Source of the DNA: Candidatus Acetothermia bacterium
Lineage (GTDB): Bacteria; Bipolaricaulota; Bipolaricaulia; UBA7950
DNA: 8,756 bases
Reading direction: 5' to 3'
Assembly: GCA_003535305.1 (NCBI GenBank)
Contig: DOHL01000120.1
Location: 1 to 8,756, forward strand
A model generated the notes under the pieces. The model was given only the letters and a program-made list of their open reading frames with translations, was not told where the DNA came from and ran no database searches. The first letter of the stretch is position 1. Each line of letters starts with the position of its first letter. Shown here piece after piece: positions 1 to 6,549 of the stretch. Both the position numbers and the translations under genes were made by a program.

Positions 1-60
1 TCTCTACTTCTTAACTTCTGCCTTCTATTTTCAGCCTTCTATTTTCTATTCTCTATTCTC
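1..60. repeat. pyrimidine-rich short tandem repeats
   Basis: The plus strand is almost entirely C and T. A 13-bp unit, GCCTTCTATTTTC, occurs at 20-32 and again at 34-46. It is followed by two tandem copies of TATTCTC at 47-53 and 54-60. No open frame or ribosome binding site is evident. This is low-complexity intergenic repeat DNA downstream of the kbl-type gene. Whether it has a function is unknown. Confidence 0.7.
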
Positions 61-160
61 TGACTCTTGACCATGAACTCTTGCCCTGTGCAGATAACTA
101 CATGGGGCCTGCCCTGTGCAGTTATCGGACGAACGGCCGTTCGCCCCTACTATTCTCTGA
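53..160. repeat. composite intergenic repeat with hairpin and palindrome
   Basis: An 11-bp direct repeat, CTATTCTCTGA, lies at 53-63 and 150-160 and brackets an 86-bp segment. Inside, TGCCCTGTGCAG occurs at 82-93 and 110-121. GATAACT (93-99) pairs with AGTTATC (120-126), and the stem continues imperfectly inward through CATGGGGC and GCCCTGTG. A 14-bp perfect palindrome, CGAACGGCCGTTCG, lies at 130-143. The tail CGCCCCTAC resembles the ends of dispersed GTAGGGGCG-type intergenic repeats seen in many bacterial genomes. That resemblance is from memory and unchecked. The bracketing repeats could be a target duplication or just part of the repeat background. Neither hairpin is followed by a T-run on either strand, so I do not call a terminator. 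Confidence 0.6.
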
Positions 161-182
161 TTTGGAGATGATCCATTGATGT

Positions 183-1355
183 TTATAGCCCCATCTCCTT
201 TCTGACAGCAGCAAATCCTTGTAAAGCAAAATCGAGGTCATCTTGCGAATGAGCAGCAGAGATCATAGTGCGAATCCGTGCCTTGCCGTGCGGAACCGTT
301 GGAAAAGCAATTGCTTGGGCAAATATATTCCTTGCAAAAAGACGCTGAGAAAATTTCTGCGCTATCTTTGCTTCTCCTAACATCACTGGAGTAATCGGAG
401 TCTCGCTGATGCCGATATCGAACCCGAGCTCCTTCATCTTCTCCTTAAAGTAGTGCGTATTCTTCCACAACCGCTGTACCGGTTGCTCCGTCTCAGTGAG
501 AATATCGATCGCTGCAATACAAGCTGCTACATCAGCAGGAGTAGCAGCAGAAGAGAAAAGGAACGGCCTTCCCTGTTGCCGTAAATATTCGATTATCTTC
601 GCTTTTCCTGCAACATAACCGCCGATTACCCCGAATGCCTTGGACATTGTTCCAGCTTCAATGTCGACTCTCCCGTGAAGGGCGAAATGGTCGATAATAC
701 CTCGCCCATGATCGCCGAGGACACCTTCACCATGCGCATCATCGACCATGACCATAGCAGCATACTCCTCTGATAGTGTCACTATATCGGGCAGTGGAGC
801 CAGGTCTCCGTCCATGGAGAAGACGCCGTCTGTCACGATCAGTTTCTTCTTGATATCTTTATTCTCTGCCAGCAAGCGCTCCAGGTCAGTTACATCGCGA
901 TGAGAAAAGATAACCCGCTTAGCCTTAGTGAGACGACAGCCGTCGATGATCGAAGCATGGTTAAGTTCATCGGTGAAGATAACATCTTCTTTGCCCATCA
1001 GGAGAGGGATAACTGCGAGATTGACTCCCAACCCCGATTGGAGCGACAATGCCGCCTCCGTCCCCTTAAATGCGGCGATCTTCTGCTCTAATTCTAAGTG
1101 AATATCCATTGTACCGGCAATCGAGCGTACCGCTGCCGGCCCTACACCCAACTGATCAATCGCGTCCTTGGCAGCAGCACAAAGCCGGGAATCAGCAGCA
1201 AACCCCAAATAATTATTGGAGCACATATTAAGCACTCTCTTGCCGTCGACAACAGTCCATGCATCAACAGCGCTCTCGATTGTACGAATGGTGTTATATA
1301 ACCCTTGCTCCTGCAATGACTGAATTGTCTCTGTGATAAAGTCAAGTTTACTCAT
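183..1355 (-). CDS. kbl: Kbl-type PLP-dependent acyltransferase (glycine C-acetyltransferase-like)
   Basis: Alpha-oxoamine synthase family, fold-type I PLP enzyme, cytosolic. Kbl interconverts 2-amino-3-ketobutyrate plus CoA with glycine plus acetyl-CoA; relatives include BioF. In the 390-residue product, the start MSKLDF, the segment SNNYLG, NHASIIDG (about 132-139, His133), VDDAHGEGVLG (Asp205, His208) and TMSKAFG (PLP Lys239) are all present. The C-terminus has the family pattern FPTVPHGKARIRT. Length is normal. The ATG at 1355 was chosen because GAGGAGG lies 5 nt upstream and the family starts there. A TTG 12 codons earlier has no such site. A promoter candidate lies just upstream, so it may be transcribed apart from the other minus-strand genes. 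The family is certain. The substrate is less so: this subgroup is often annotated only as Kbl/BioF-related, and the neighbouring mutase-like gene leaves room for another amino-keto acid. No threonine dehydrogenase gene is in the window. Confidence 0.88.
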   Translation of the reverse strand: MSKLDFITETIQSLQEQGLYNTIRTIESAVDAWTVVDGKRVLNMCSNNYLGFAADSRLCAAAKDAIDQLGVGPAAVRSIAGTMDIHLELEQKIAAFKGTEAALSLQSGLGVNLAVIPLLMGKEDVIFTDELNHASIIDGCRLTKAKRVIFSHRDVTDLERLLAENKDIKKKLIVTDGVFSMDGDLAPLPDIVTLSEEYAAMVMVDDAHGEGVLGDHGRGIIDHFALHGRVDIEAGTMSKAFGVIGGYVAGKAKIIEYLRQQGRPFLFSSAATPADVAACIAAIDILTETEQPVQRLWKNTHYFKEKMKELGFDIGISETPITPVMLGEAKIAQKFSQRLFARNIFAQAIAFPTVPHGKARIRTMISAAHSQDDLDFALQGFAAVRKEMGL

Positions 1356-1417
1356 CCGTTCCTCCTCAGCGATAAGATACTCGATCTTCAATTGATATCC
1401 ACGACACCATACTTTAC

Positions 1418-1447
1418 ATTTTAACGTGAATCTCGTCTTTCGTCCAA
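1418..1447 (-). promoter_or_regulatory. candidate sigma-70 promoter for kbl
   Basis: On the minus strand TTGGAC (1442-1447) is followed after 18 nt by TAAAAT (1418-1423). Transcription would begin near 1411, leaving a leader of about 56 nt before the ATG at 1355. Both boxes match the consensus in 5 of 6 positions. This supports transcription of the acyltransferase separately from the upstream regulator, though read-through is also possible because no terminator is seen between them. Confidence 0.45.
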
Positions 1448-1482
1448 TATTTTCGTATTAAATCTCGGTTTTCATGGCCATC

Positions 1483-1920
1483 TTAAGATACATCACCCGT
1501 GACCGAAACGATTACAATTACAGCTCCTCGCTGTTCCAAAAGAGTAACTTGCAGCTGAGCAGCGAGAAGACGCGTAATTGTTTAGGGCAGTTACTTCCGA
1601 TCTATCGGATCGTCAGTCCCTCCACCAACACCTTGTGTCTGACAACATGCACTTGATCTATTCTCAACATCCTTTCTCCGGTAGCTTGCTTCACTCCAAG
1701 TCTACCGGATCCGATGTCGGGGGATGGGTCAATTTCTGACCGGTGCGTCCAGTCGGCCAGAACTTTATAATCGATACGCTCGCCCTGCTCCTCGATACCT
1801 TCGTTAGACTCGACGCAGAAATGCTCATCATTAACGAACTTATAAGCTATGCCAAAATCCGTACTGCTTACACCTAAGGGTTATTCCCTTTTTAAATCGA
1901 CGGAAAAAGATCACATTCAC
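1483..1920 (-). pseudogene. possible frameshift-broken gene downstream of the regulator
   Basis: The stretch between the regulator and the kbl gene has no intact open frame, but the minus strand reads like protein in pieces. A GTG at 1920-1918 overlaps the regulator stop as GTGA and begins MNVIFFRRFKKG. After a shift near 1860 the frame 1602-1880 stays open for 92 codons with a protein-like composition (for example YKVLADWTHR and VRHKVLVEGLTIR), yet has no start codon at its head. A third piece, 1483-1581, encodes TRLLAAQLQVTLLEQ and GAVIVIVSVTGDVS before TAA. The first and third pieces share a frame. I do not recognise the protein. Joined, the pieces would give roughly 140 residues. Alternatives are an untranslated structured leader or chance open frames; the strong hairpin inside keeps the RNA reading alive. 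Confidence 0.33.
1677..1709. other. strong hairpin in the gene-free stretch
   Basis: Positions 1677-1688 pair with 1697-1709 over 12 bp, interrupted by one bulged base (T1701), with an 8-nt loop, CTTCACTC on the plus strand. The outer arms are TCCGGTAG and CTACCGGA; the inner arms are CTTG and CAAG. No T-run follows on either strand, so it is not a standard terminator. It lies about 270 nt upstream of the kbl promoter candidate. It may be part of an RNA, a protein-binding dyad or a feature of the broken reading frame. Confidence 0.5.
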
Positions 1921-2468
1921 GGAGCGATAATCGCATTGATAACTCGCCACAGACCTCGATAGGCGATTCTCTTTACCTGAGCAAAGACAATTATTATCAA
2001 ATCATCTTCTGAGCATGTAAAGCTCGCAGCGATCGTCTCGTTGTCGCGCGGGTTTTTCTGTGCCAGCTTGTCGAGAGAATCAGCAAAGTGCAGTCCTTCT
2101 CTGTCGCATCGAATGAAGAGGAGAGCAGTAGCGCCTTCTTTGATCACCAGATCGCGGTATTGCCAGGTGGATTTTATCTCTTTTATATGAAGTATCGCCG
2201 CGACACTGTATCGATCGAGCACCAACTCCTGCAGAGAGACACCCTTTACCTCTCCGATAGCGGCCAAGGACGATTCATATTGTTCCTTACCGCTATCGGT
2301 CAGTATCGCCCCATCTTTACTGAAATCAATTATTCTTTGCTCGCGAAGTCGTTCCAATTCACGCCGTACGGTTAACTCTGGAAATCCTGTCAACTTAGCG
2401 AGGCTCCTCCGTCCAAGTTGTGCCTGCGAAAGCAAAAAGAGCATTTGTAATCTCAGATACGATTGCAT
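1917..2468 (-). CDS. winged-helix transcriptional regulator
   Basis: A 183-residue protein. Residues about 1-70 form a winged helix-turn-helix: helices around LRLQMLFLLSQ, then LAKLTGFPELTVRRELERLRE as turn and recognition helix, then a wing (IIDFSKDGAILTDSG). The C-terminal part (about 95-183) is a small alpha/beta domain with LVIKEGATALLFIR and DDLIIIVFAQVKR. It faintly recalls the archaeal DUF4443 regulator domain and may sense a ligand; that comparison is from memory. No membrane segment is visible. It follows the B12 mutase-like gene by 63 bp on the same strand, so it likely belongs to that operon and may control it. Start: ATG 2468 has AAAGG 10 nt upstream and the HTH begins at once. 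A TTG at 2507, with AGGA 10 nt upstream, would add 13 residues and cannot be excluded. Effector and target are unknown. Confidence 0.75.
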   Translation of the reverse strand: MQSYLRLQMLFLLSQAQLGRRSLAKLTGFPELTVRRELERLREQRIIDFSKDGAILTDSGKEQYESSLAAIGEVKGVSLQELVLDRYSVAAILHIKEIKSTWQYRDLVIKEGATALLFIRCDREGLHFADSLDKLAQKNPRDNETIAASFTCSEDDLIIIVFAQVKRIAYRGLWRVINAIIAP

Positions 2469-2531
2469 AACTATATGACCTTTGCATCTCCTGGTAAATA
2501 AACTCAAAGAGTATATTTCCTACTAAAATCG

Positions 2532-4166
2532 CTATAACTGCAGTTTTACCAGACGCTCTTTCTCCGTCATCGATTTACCAGTGGCAACATCAACCGCAAC
2601 ATAGCAGCCATTAACGGGCATCGTCACAATCTGCCCGGCAGCAACACTAAATCCACATAGATGAGGAGTGTCCAGGATTCCCCGGTGTACCGCTTGCGTG
2701 AGAACATGCGGATCAGTGAGGGGGTCTATAGTATTTGCGTCGCCCAAACTACGGATAGCATCGATAATAAGCTGAGACTCTTCGATGAGTTGCTTCTTGC
2801 GGTCGATGATTGCATGATCAGCTTGCACATCCGCAAGTCCGGACAAGGCAAGTTGGATCGCTCCACGCGTAATGCGACAACTTTCGATGATTACATCGGC
2901 TGTGGCTGCATGTTCAGCCTCGCAATAACCTACTACATGGATAATATGCGGGCGCAGCGCCATTCCGATTGTGAGCGACGCAGCCAGATATCCGCGCGCG
3001 CGGTCGGGATCCGGCATCAAGCCGCGTAATCCAGTGCGAATTTCCCGGAAGGAAGTGAATCGGTCATTATGAAGACTCTCAATCAATTCTATTTTGGCCA
3101 GCATCTTGGCTAAATCCATCGCCGGGCTCATATCTGGAGGTGTGTTGAGCATATACTGCGCTACATACTCTTTGACTCCCAAAGCACGCGCATTATAGGC
3201 AGAGAGATACGCGATCGCAACAGCGAGAGCATCATGTCCATCACGCAGACTCCATTGATGAGAATCATTGATCTCTACCGGGATCCCCTGCTCGCCGTAC
3301 CAGCAAATCGTCCGTTGATTCTCTTTGATCGCTTCCACAAGAGGACGAGTAGAGCGTTTATCCAAGTCACTATACCAGAACAGAGGAATTGCGCCCCAGG
3401 CGATATTGATCGTCTCCACGCTCATCATCGCCCATTGCAGAAGATCCTCTGTTCCGGCATAACATCGCAAAAGAGGGAAATTACCGCACCGCGTCGCTTC
3501 ATAAATAGTTCGCATATCCTGGGGAGTGCGTATTGGGACTCCACCTGCGCCATGGCCGTGTTGCGGCATCTCCTGCGGACGAAAAAAATATTGTTGTGCA
3601 TTCTGATCCGGAGCAAGGCTCAATATATCCAGTTCTTCCGACAGAGCGATCGCACGCGCATGACGAGCGGTCTTTTCCACCGTCTCTAATCCCAAGTGGT
3701 GTCTCAACAAGGGAGTTGGTCTCATCTGCTCGATACGCGCAATAAGAGTATGCGTAATCTTTTTTGCTGTTGCAATACTGCTCTGTTGTTGTAACGAGTT
3801 GATAACTGTTTGCGGTGATTCCTTTCCGGAGAAGACTTGGTCAAAGAGACCGCTTTGCTCGGCGATCTCTGCTACCGGCGGCGTACCGCCAAATAGAAAA
3901 CGAATATCGGACAACTGGTAGTTATAGATCTCTTTTTTAAGCTCATCGATCAACACCTGCGCTACTTGGGGAGTCAACCGATAACTTATTACTGCGATAT
4001 CAGGTCGATATTCCATCACAGCACCGATGAACTTCTTCACCGGCATAGCTGCGCCGAGAAACTCCGTTTTATAGCCTAACTTTGCGGCGAGGCGAAGAAA
4101 ATTGAGGATACCGGCGGTATGAATGCATTCACCGATGGAGGCGCCGATAATACGTCCCTTACTCAC
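2532..4166 (-). CDS. B12-binding / glutamate mutase E-like fusion protein
   Basis: A 544-residue cytosolic protein. Residues about 3-125 look like a cobalamin-binding Rossmann domain: ECIHTAG (His16 as the likely cobalt ligand, Gly19), then an SYRL strand end (61-64) and FGGTPP (Gly93-Gly94). The usual DxHxxG motif has Cys14 in place of Asp. Residues about 140-520 resemble the catalytic barrel of AdoCbl-dependent glutamate (methylaspartate) mutase E, most clearly near the end, where GILDTPHLCG, a glycine (G511) and MPVNGCYVAVD follow the E-subunit pattern. Other conserved-looking parts are HGAGGVPIRTPQDM (204-218) and EINDSHQWSLRDGHD (298-312). In standard glutamate mutase the B12 subunit is separate; here it is fused at the N-terminus. 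The start is GTG, with AAGGAGAGA just upstream, and it overlaps the preceding stop as GTGA, implying translational coupling. A mutase acting on an amino or carboxylic acid is inferred; the substrate is unknown. A methyltransferase-type B12 protein is the main alternative. Confidence 0.72.
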   Translation of the reverse strand: MSKGRIIGASIGECIHTAGILNFLRLAAKLGYKTEFLGAAMPVKKFIGAVMEYRPDIAVISYRLTPQVAQVLIDELKKEIYNYQLSDIRFLFGGTPPVAEIAEQSGLFDQVFSGKESPQTVINSLQQQSSIATAKKITHTLIARIEQMRPTPLLRHHLGLETVEKTARHARAIALSEELDILSLAPDQNAQQYFFRPQEMPQHGHGAGGVPIRTPQDMRTIYEATRCGNFPLLRCYAGTEDLLQWAMMSVETINIAWGAIPLFWYSDLDKRSTRPLVEAIKENQRTICWYGEQGIPVEINDSHQWSLRDGHDALAVAIAYLSAYNARALGVKEYVAQYMLNTPPDMSPAMDLAKMLAKIELIESLHNDRFTSFREIRTGLRGLMPDPDRARGYLAASLTIGMALRPHIIHVVGYCEAEHAATADVIIESCRITRGAIQLALSGLADVQADHAIIDRKKQLIEESQLIIDAIRSLGDANTIDPLTDPHVLTQAVHRGILDTPHLCGFSVAAGQIVTMPVNGCYVAVDVATGKSMTEKERLVKLQL

Positions 4167-5740
4167 TCGATCTCTCCTTTCACAGCTAACAGGCGAATCT
4201 GTTGCACAGTAAGCCCTTTCATGCCCAGGCGATCGATTGTACGCCCCTCAGCCCAGTAATCGCGTTTATGGAGCATGCCGGCGATATGGATAAACGCTTT
4301 GATAGTCGGCACAGGTATTTTCAGTTGCTCCCCAAATGCTGCCAGCGGAACGAGACTCATCGGTACATCTTCCGTGATATAACGATGGTCGAGACGATTA
4401 GGAGCCTTTATTCCTCTATAGGCTCTATTTGCCTGCAGTGCCCCGTATAGATCGTAGCCGGTCGCTCCGTAGGCAGAATAGAGCCACTCTTTCGCCGTCA
4501 TCGCTTGCACTCCGAGTGCTGCTGCCACTGCTACTCGTTCGGCATCCAGCTCTTCTAAAATACGCGTTACTCCTCGACTGGCGCCTTGATGATAAAATTC
4601 GAATTCCCCGTGCGTATCCTCGATCCACGCAGCATTGAGAATAGCCAGAACAGGGTGAAAAACCGAACCGATGTTGTTCAAACTCGTCTTTAACACGTTG
4701 TCTCCCGGAATGAACTGCGGGAAAACTTTTCTCACCACTGTTAAAACATCGGGAATGTGATAAGCAGGTAGAGTAGCGATGGGAACAGAGTTCTTGATTT
4801 CAAAGATATGAACTTGTCCCGGATCGACCACGCGCGCAGCATAGATCAAACTTTGCGCCTCTGCGACGAACACCTGGGTAGAGACCTTTATCTGGCGTAA
4901 TGTTTGAACGAACTCCAGCACGCCGCCGGTACGTCCGGGGTTGAGTATGACAATCTGTCCATCAGCGAAGTGCGGACCGAGCAATCGCGCCATATCCCGG
5001 TGCCCGGTTGCCGGAATGACTATCATTACAATATCGGCTCCAGTCAATGCTTCACCAGCGTCTGTAGTGACGGTATTCACCTTAGCGAATCCTTCGACTT
5101 TGCCGCTGACATGGATCCCATTATTCCATTGTATCGATCGGATCCGGTCTTTGCTTCTGTTAAAAACACTGACACGACAGCCCAATAGTGATAGATGGGC
5201 TGCCATTGCCATTCCGCCGTTGCCGGCGCCGGCAACGCATATTGAGGGAAGTTCTTCTGGAGTTTCAATCTCTCCTAATTCCGCTTCGCTTCGTTGGAAT
5301 AGAGAGTGCAAAGATTGTGGTGAAGTAACAGTCAACAGACCAGATTGAAAATCAGGACAAGAAAGTAAATGGGTGATGCGGGCGATGATTTTCAGATGGA
5401 GGTTCTCGCCTGCTGTCGGCCCCAACAGGAGGAAGACCATGTTGGCTTGTTCTCCGTCTACAGCGCCGAAATCCATTGGCGTTCGACTGCGGGCAAACGC
5501 GAGTGCGGGTTGATGCACCCCGGACGTACAGACGTGCGATAGAGCGACGCCGCCGATAACACCCGTCGCCCCTGCTCTCTCCCGTGCTGCCAGATCAGTC
5601 ACCACGCTCGCCGGTTGCGACAATCGACTTGTAGCTTGTAGAGCGGAAACCAGCTCTTGCATCGCTTCAGCTTTTGTTTGCGCTTTAAGATCGATTATAA
5701 CAGCATTATCAACGATCAGTTCATGTACTTGCAATGTCAT
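4163..5740 (-). CDS. PTS EIIA-like domain fused to opine dehydrogenase-type oxidoreductase
   Basis: A 525-residue cytosolic protein in two parts. Residues about 1-150 match the type 2 PTS EIIA fold: GVIGGVALSHVCT places His69 where EIIA-Ntr and EIIA-Mtl are phosphorylated, and GENLHLKIIARI (111-122) is the conserved second-histidine helix. Residues about 165-525 are an NAD(P)-dependent octopine/nopaline dehydrogenase-type enzyme: ICVAGAGNGGMAMA (167-180) is the dinucleotide-binding loop, and NNIGSVFHPVLAILN (355-369, His362) is the C-terminal-domain motif of the family. Family members join or split amino acids and keto acids through an imine. The actual substrate is unknown. Neighbouring EIIB/EIIC genes are absent, so the EIIA part is probably regulatory rather than for sugar uptake. 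Start ATG 5740 has AGGGGGT close upstream. First gene of the minus-strand set, downstream of a good promoter candidate and coupled to the B12 gene by a 4-nt overlap. The domain order is unusual in my knowledge of these families. Confidence 0.8.
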   Translation of the reverse strand: MTLQVHELIVDNAVIIDLKAQTKAEAMQELVSALQATSRLSQPASVVTDLAARERAGATGVIGGVALSHVCTSGVHQPALAFARSRTPMDFGAVDGEQANMVFLLLGPTAGENLHLKIIARITHLLSCPDFQSGLLTVTSPQSLHSLFQRSEAELGEIETPEELPSICVAGAGNGGMAMAAHLSLLGCRVSVFNRSKDRIRSIQWNNGIHVSGKVEGFAKVNTVTTDAGEALTGADIVMIVIPATGHRDMARLLGPHFADGQIVILNPGRTGGVLEFVQTLRQIKVSTQVFVAEAQSLIYAARVVDPGQVHIFEIKNSVPIATLPAYHIPDVLTVVRKVFPQFIPGDNVLKTSLNNIGSVFHPVLAILNAAWIEDTHGEFEFYHQGASRGVTRILEELDAERVAVAAALGVQAMTAKEWLYSAYGATGYDLYGALQANRAYRGIKAPNRLDHRYITEDVPMSLVPLAAFGEQLKIPVPTIKAFIHIAGMLHKRDYWAEGRTIDRLGMKGLTVQQIRLLAVKGEIE

Positions 5741-5789
5741 TACCCCCTATCCAAAACGATTCAACTTAGAATCTACTTTTTCTCTTTTC

Positions 5790-5818
5790 ATTATACCAAA
5801 CCGCCTTGCTTCTGCCCA
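5790..5818 (-). promoter_or_regulatory. candidate sigma-70 promoter for the dehydrogenase-mutase operon
   Basis: On the minus strand a perfect TATAAT box (5790-5795) is preceded, after a 17-nt spacer, by TGGGCA (5813-5818), which matches TTGACA in 4 of 6 positions. Transcription would begin near 5783, giving a leader of about 43 nt before ATG 5740. That leader is too short for a cobalamin riboswitch. Confidence 0.55.
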
Positions 5819-5852
5819 CCAATCGTTGTTACGTCACTACTTGCCTATCGAA

Positions 5853-5929
5853 AGCCTTTATGGCAATATTTACCAGCAACTATTTCACCACAGAGGAAGA
5901 GGCCGGCGGTAAATGGGGGGATAAAGGCT
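5853..5929. promoter_or_regulatory. 9-bp inverted repeat in the divergent intergenic region
   Basis: AGCCTTTAT (5853-5861) and ATAAAGGCT (5921-5929) are perfect inverted copies 59 bp apart. They sit upstream of the minus-strand promoter candidate and just before AT-rich -10-like boxes facing cobO (TATATT 5929-5934, TAATAC 5946-5951), none of which has a good -35. The pair could be operator half-sites or the closing stem of a cobO leader. The rest of 5741-5992 shows no gene, tRNA or B12-box motif. Confidence 0.35.
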
Positions 5930-5992
5930 ATATTCTTATAACCTCTAATACCTTTGTGACTACAAGCAGATAATTACATCAAGGAGAGGAGA

Positions 5993-6541
5993 TTGGTTTC
6001 ACATATGCGTACACGTACAGGGCTAATACAAGTTTATACTGGTAACGGAAAAGGGAAGACGACGGCAGCGATCGGATTGGGCATTCGTGCTGTCGGGCAA
6101 GGTTTGCGCGTCCATATGATCCAGTTCTTGAAAGGTGGAGATAATTTCCCTCAGTATGGCGAAATAACCTTAATAGAGCGATTACCACATTTCTCTGTGG
6201 AACAATTCGGATTGCCGCATTTTGTTGATCCGAAGAAGATAAGCGTTGAAGATCAGCGGATAATCGACAAGGGAGTGAAGCGAGCACGGCAAGTGCTTAC
6301 TGATGGAGAGTACGACCTGGTAATCCTCGACGAGATCAATGTTGTATTGAAGATCGGTCTGGCAAAACTTCCTGTCGTTCTAAAATTGCTTGAACAACGC
6401 AAGGAAGGCGTAGAAGTAGTTTTAACGGGTCGAGATGCCCTGCAAGAGCTGATTGACATTGCCGATTTAGTAAGCAATATTACAGAAGTCAAGCATCCGT
6501 TTACCAAAGGCGTTCCAGCGCGTAAAGGGATCGAATTTTAA
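5993..6541 (+). CDS. cobO: cob(I)yrinic acid a,c-diamide / cobalamin adenosyltransferase
   Basis: A 182-residue protein of the BtuR/CobA/CobO family (EC 2.5.1.17). It transfers the adenosyl group of ATP to Co(I) corrinoids to make adenosylcobalamin, in the cytosol. Visible hallmarks: the P-loop GNGKGKTT (17-24), a Walker-B-like YDLVILDEIN (107-116), TGRDA (145-149) and the family C-terminus HPFTKGVPARKGIEF. Length is typical. The start is uncertain: TTG 5993 has AAGGAG 6 nt upstream, while ATG 6005 lies 13 nt or more from the purine-rich block, so TTG is preferred. It is transcribed divergently from the B12 mutase-like operon. This suits a supply role for that enzyme's cofactor, though no other cobalamin synthesis gene is in the window. 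No B12 riboswitch is visible upstream. Confidence 0.93.
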   Translation: MVSHMRTRTGLIQVYTGNGKGKTTAAIGLGIRAVGQGLRVHMIQFLKGGDNFPQYGEITLIERLPHFSVEQFGLPHFVDPKKISVEDQRIIDKGVKRARQVLTDGEYDLVILDEINVVLKIGLAKLPVVLKLLEQRKEGVEVVLTGRDALQELIDIADLVSNITEVKHPFTKGVPARKGIEF

Positions 6542-6549
6542 GAATTTAG

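Noticed and set aside
164..198. 7-bp inverted repeat GGAGATG/CATCTCC around the kbl stop codon as a terminator
   Set aside because: The loop is 21 nt and no T-run follows on the minus strand, so it does not look like an intrinsic terminator.
1356..1391. TTG-initiated 12-codon extension of the Kbl-type protein
   Set aside because: The ATG at 1355 has GAGGAGG five bases upstream and matches the usual family N-terminus; the extension has no comparable site.
1474..1656. 60-codon plus-strand open frame in the gene-free stretch
   Set aside because: It has no ribosome binding site, low-complexity composition and no recognisable motif; the opposite strand reads more like protein.
1876..1895. AAGGG-TTATT-CCCTT hairpin followed by Ts on the plus strand as a terminator
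   Set aside because: The stem is only 5 bp, and there is no plus-strand gene upstream for it to terminate.
3234..3689. 151-codon plus-strand open frame
   Set aside because: It lies wholly inside the B12-binding gene on the other strand, whose motifs are clear; it is a shadow frame.
5741..5992. Cobalamin riboswitch upstream of cobO or of the B12 operon
   Set aside because: I looked for the B12-box (GCCACTG) and conserved core on both strands and found none; the minus-strand leader after the promoter candidate is only about 43 nt.
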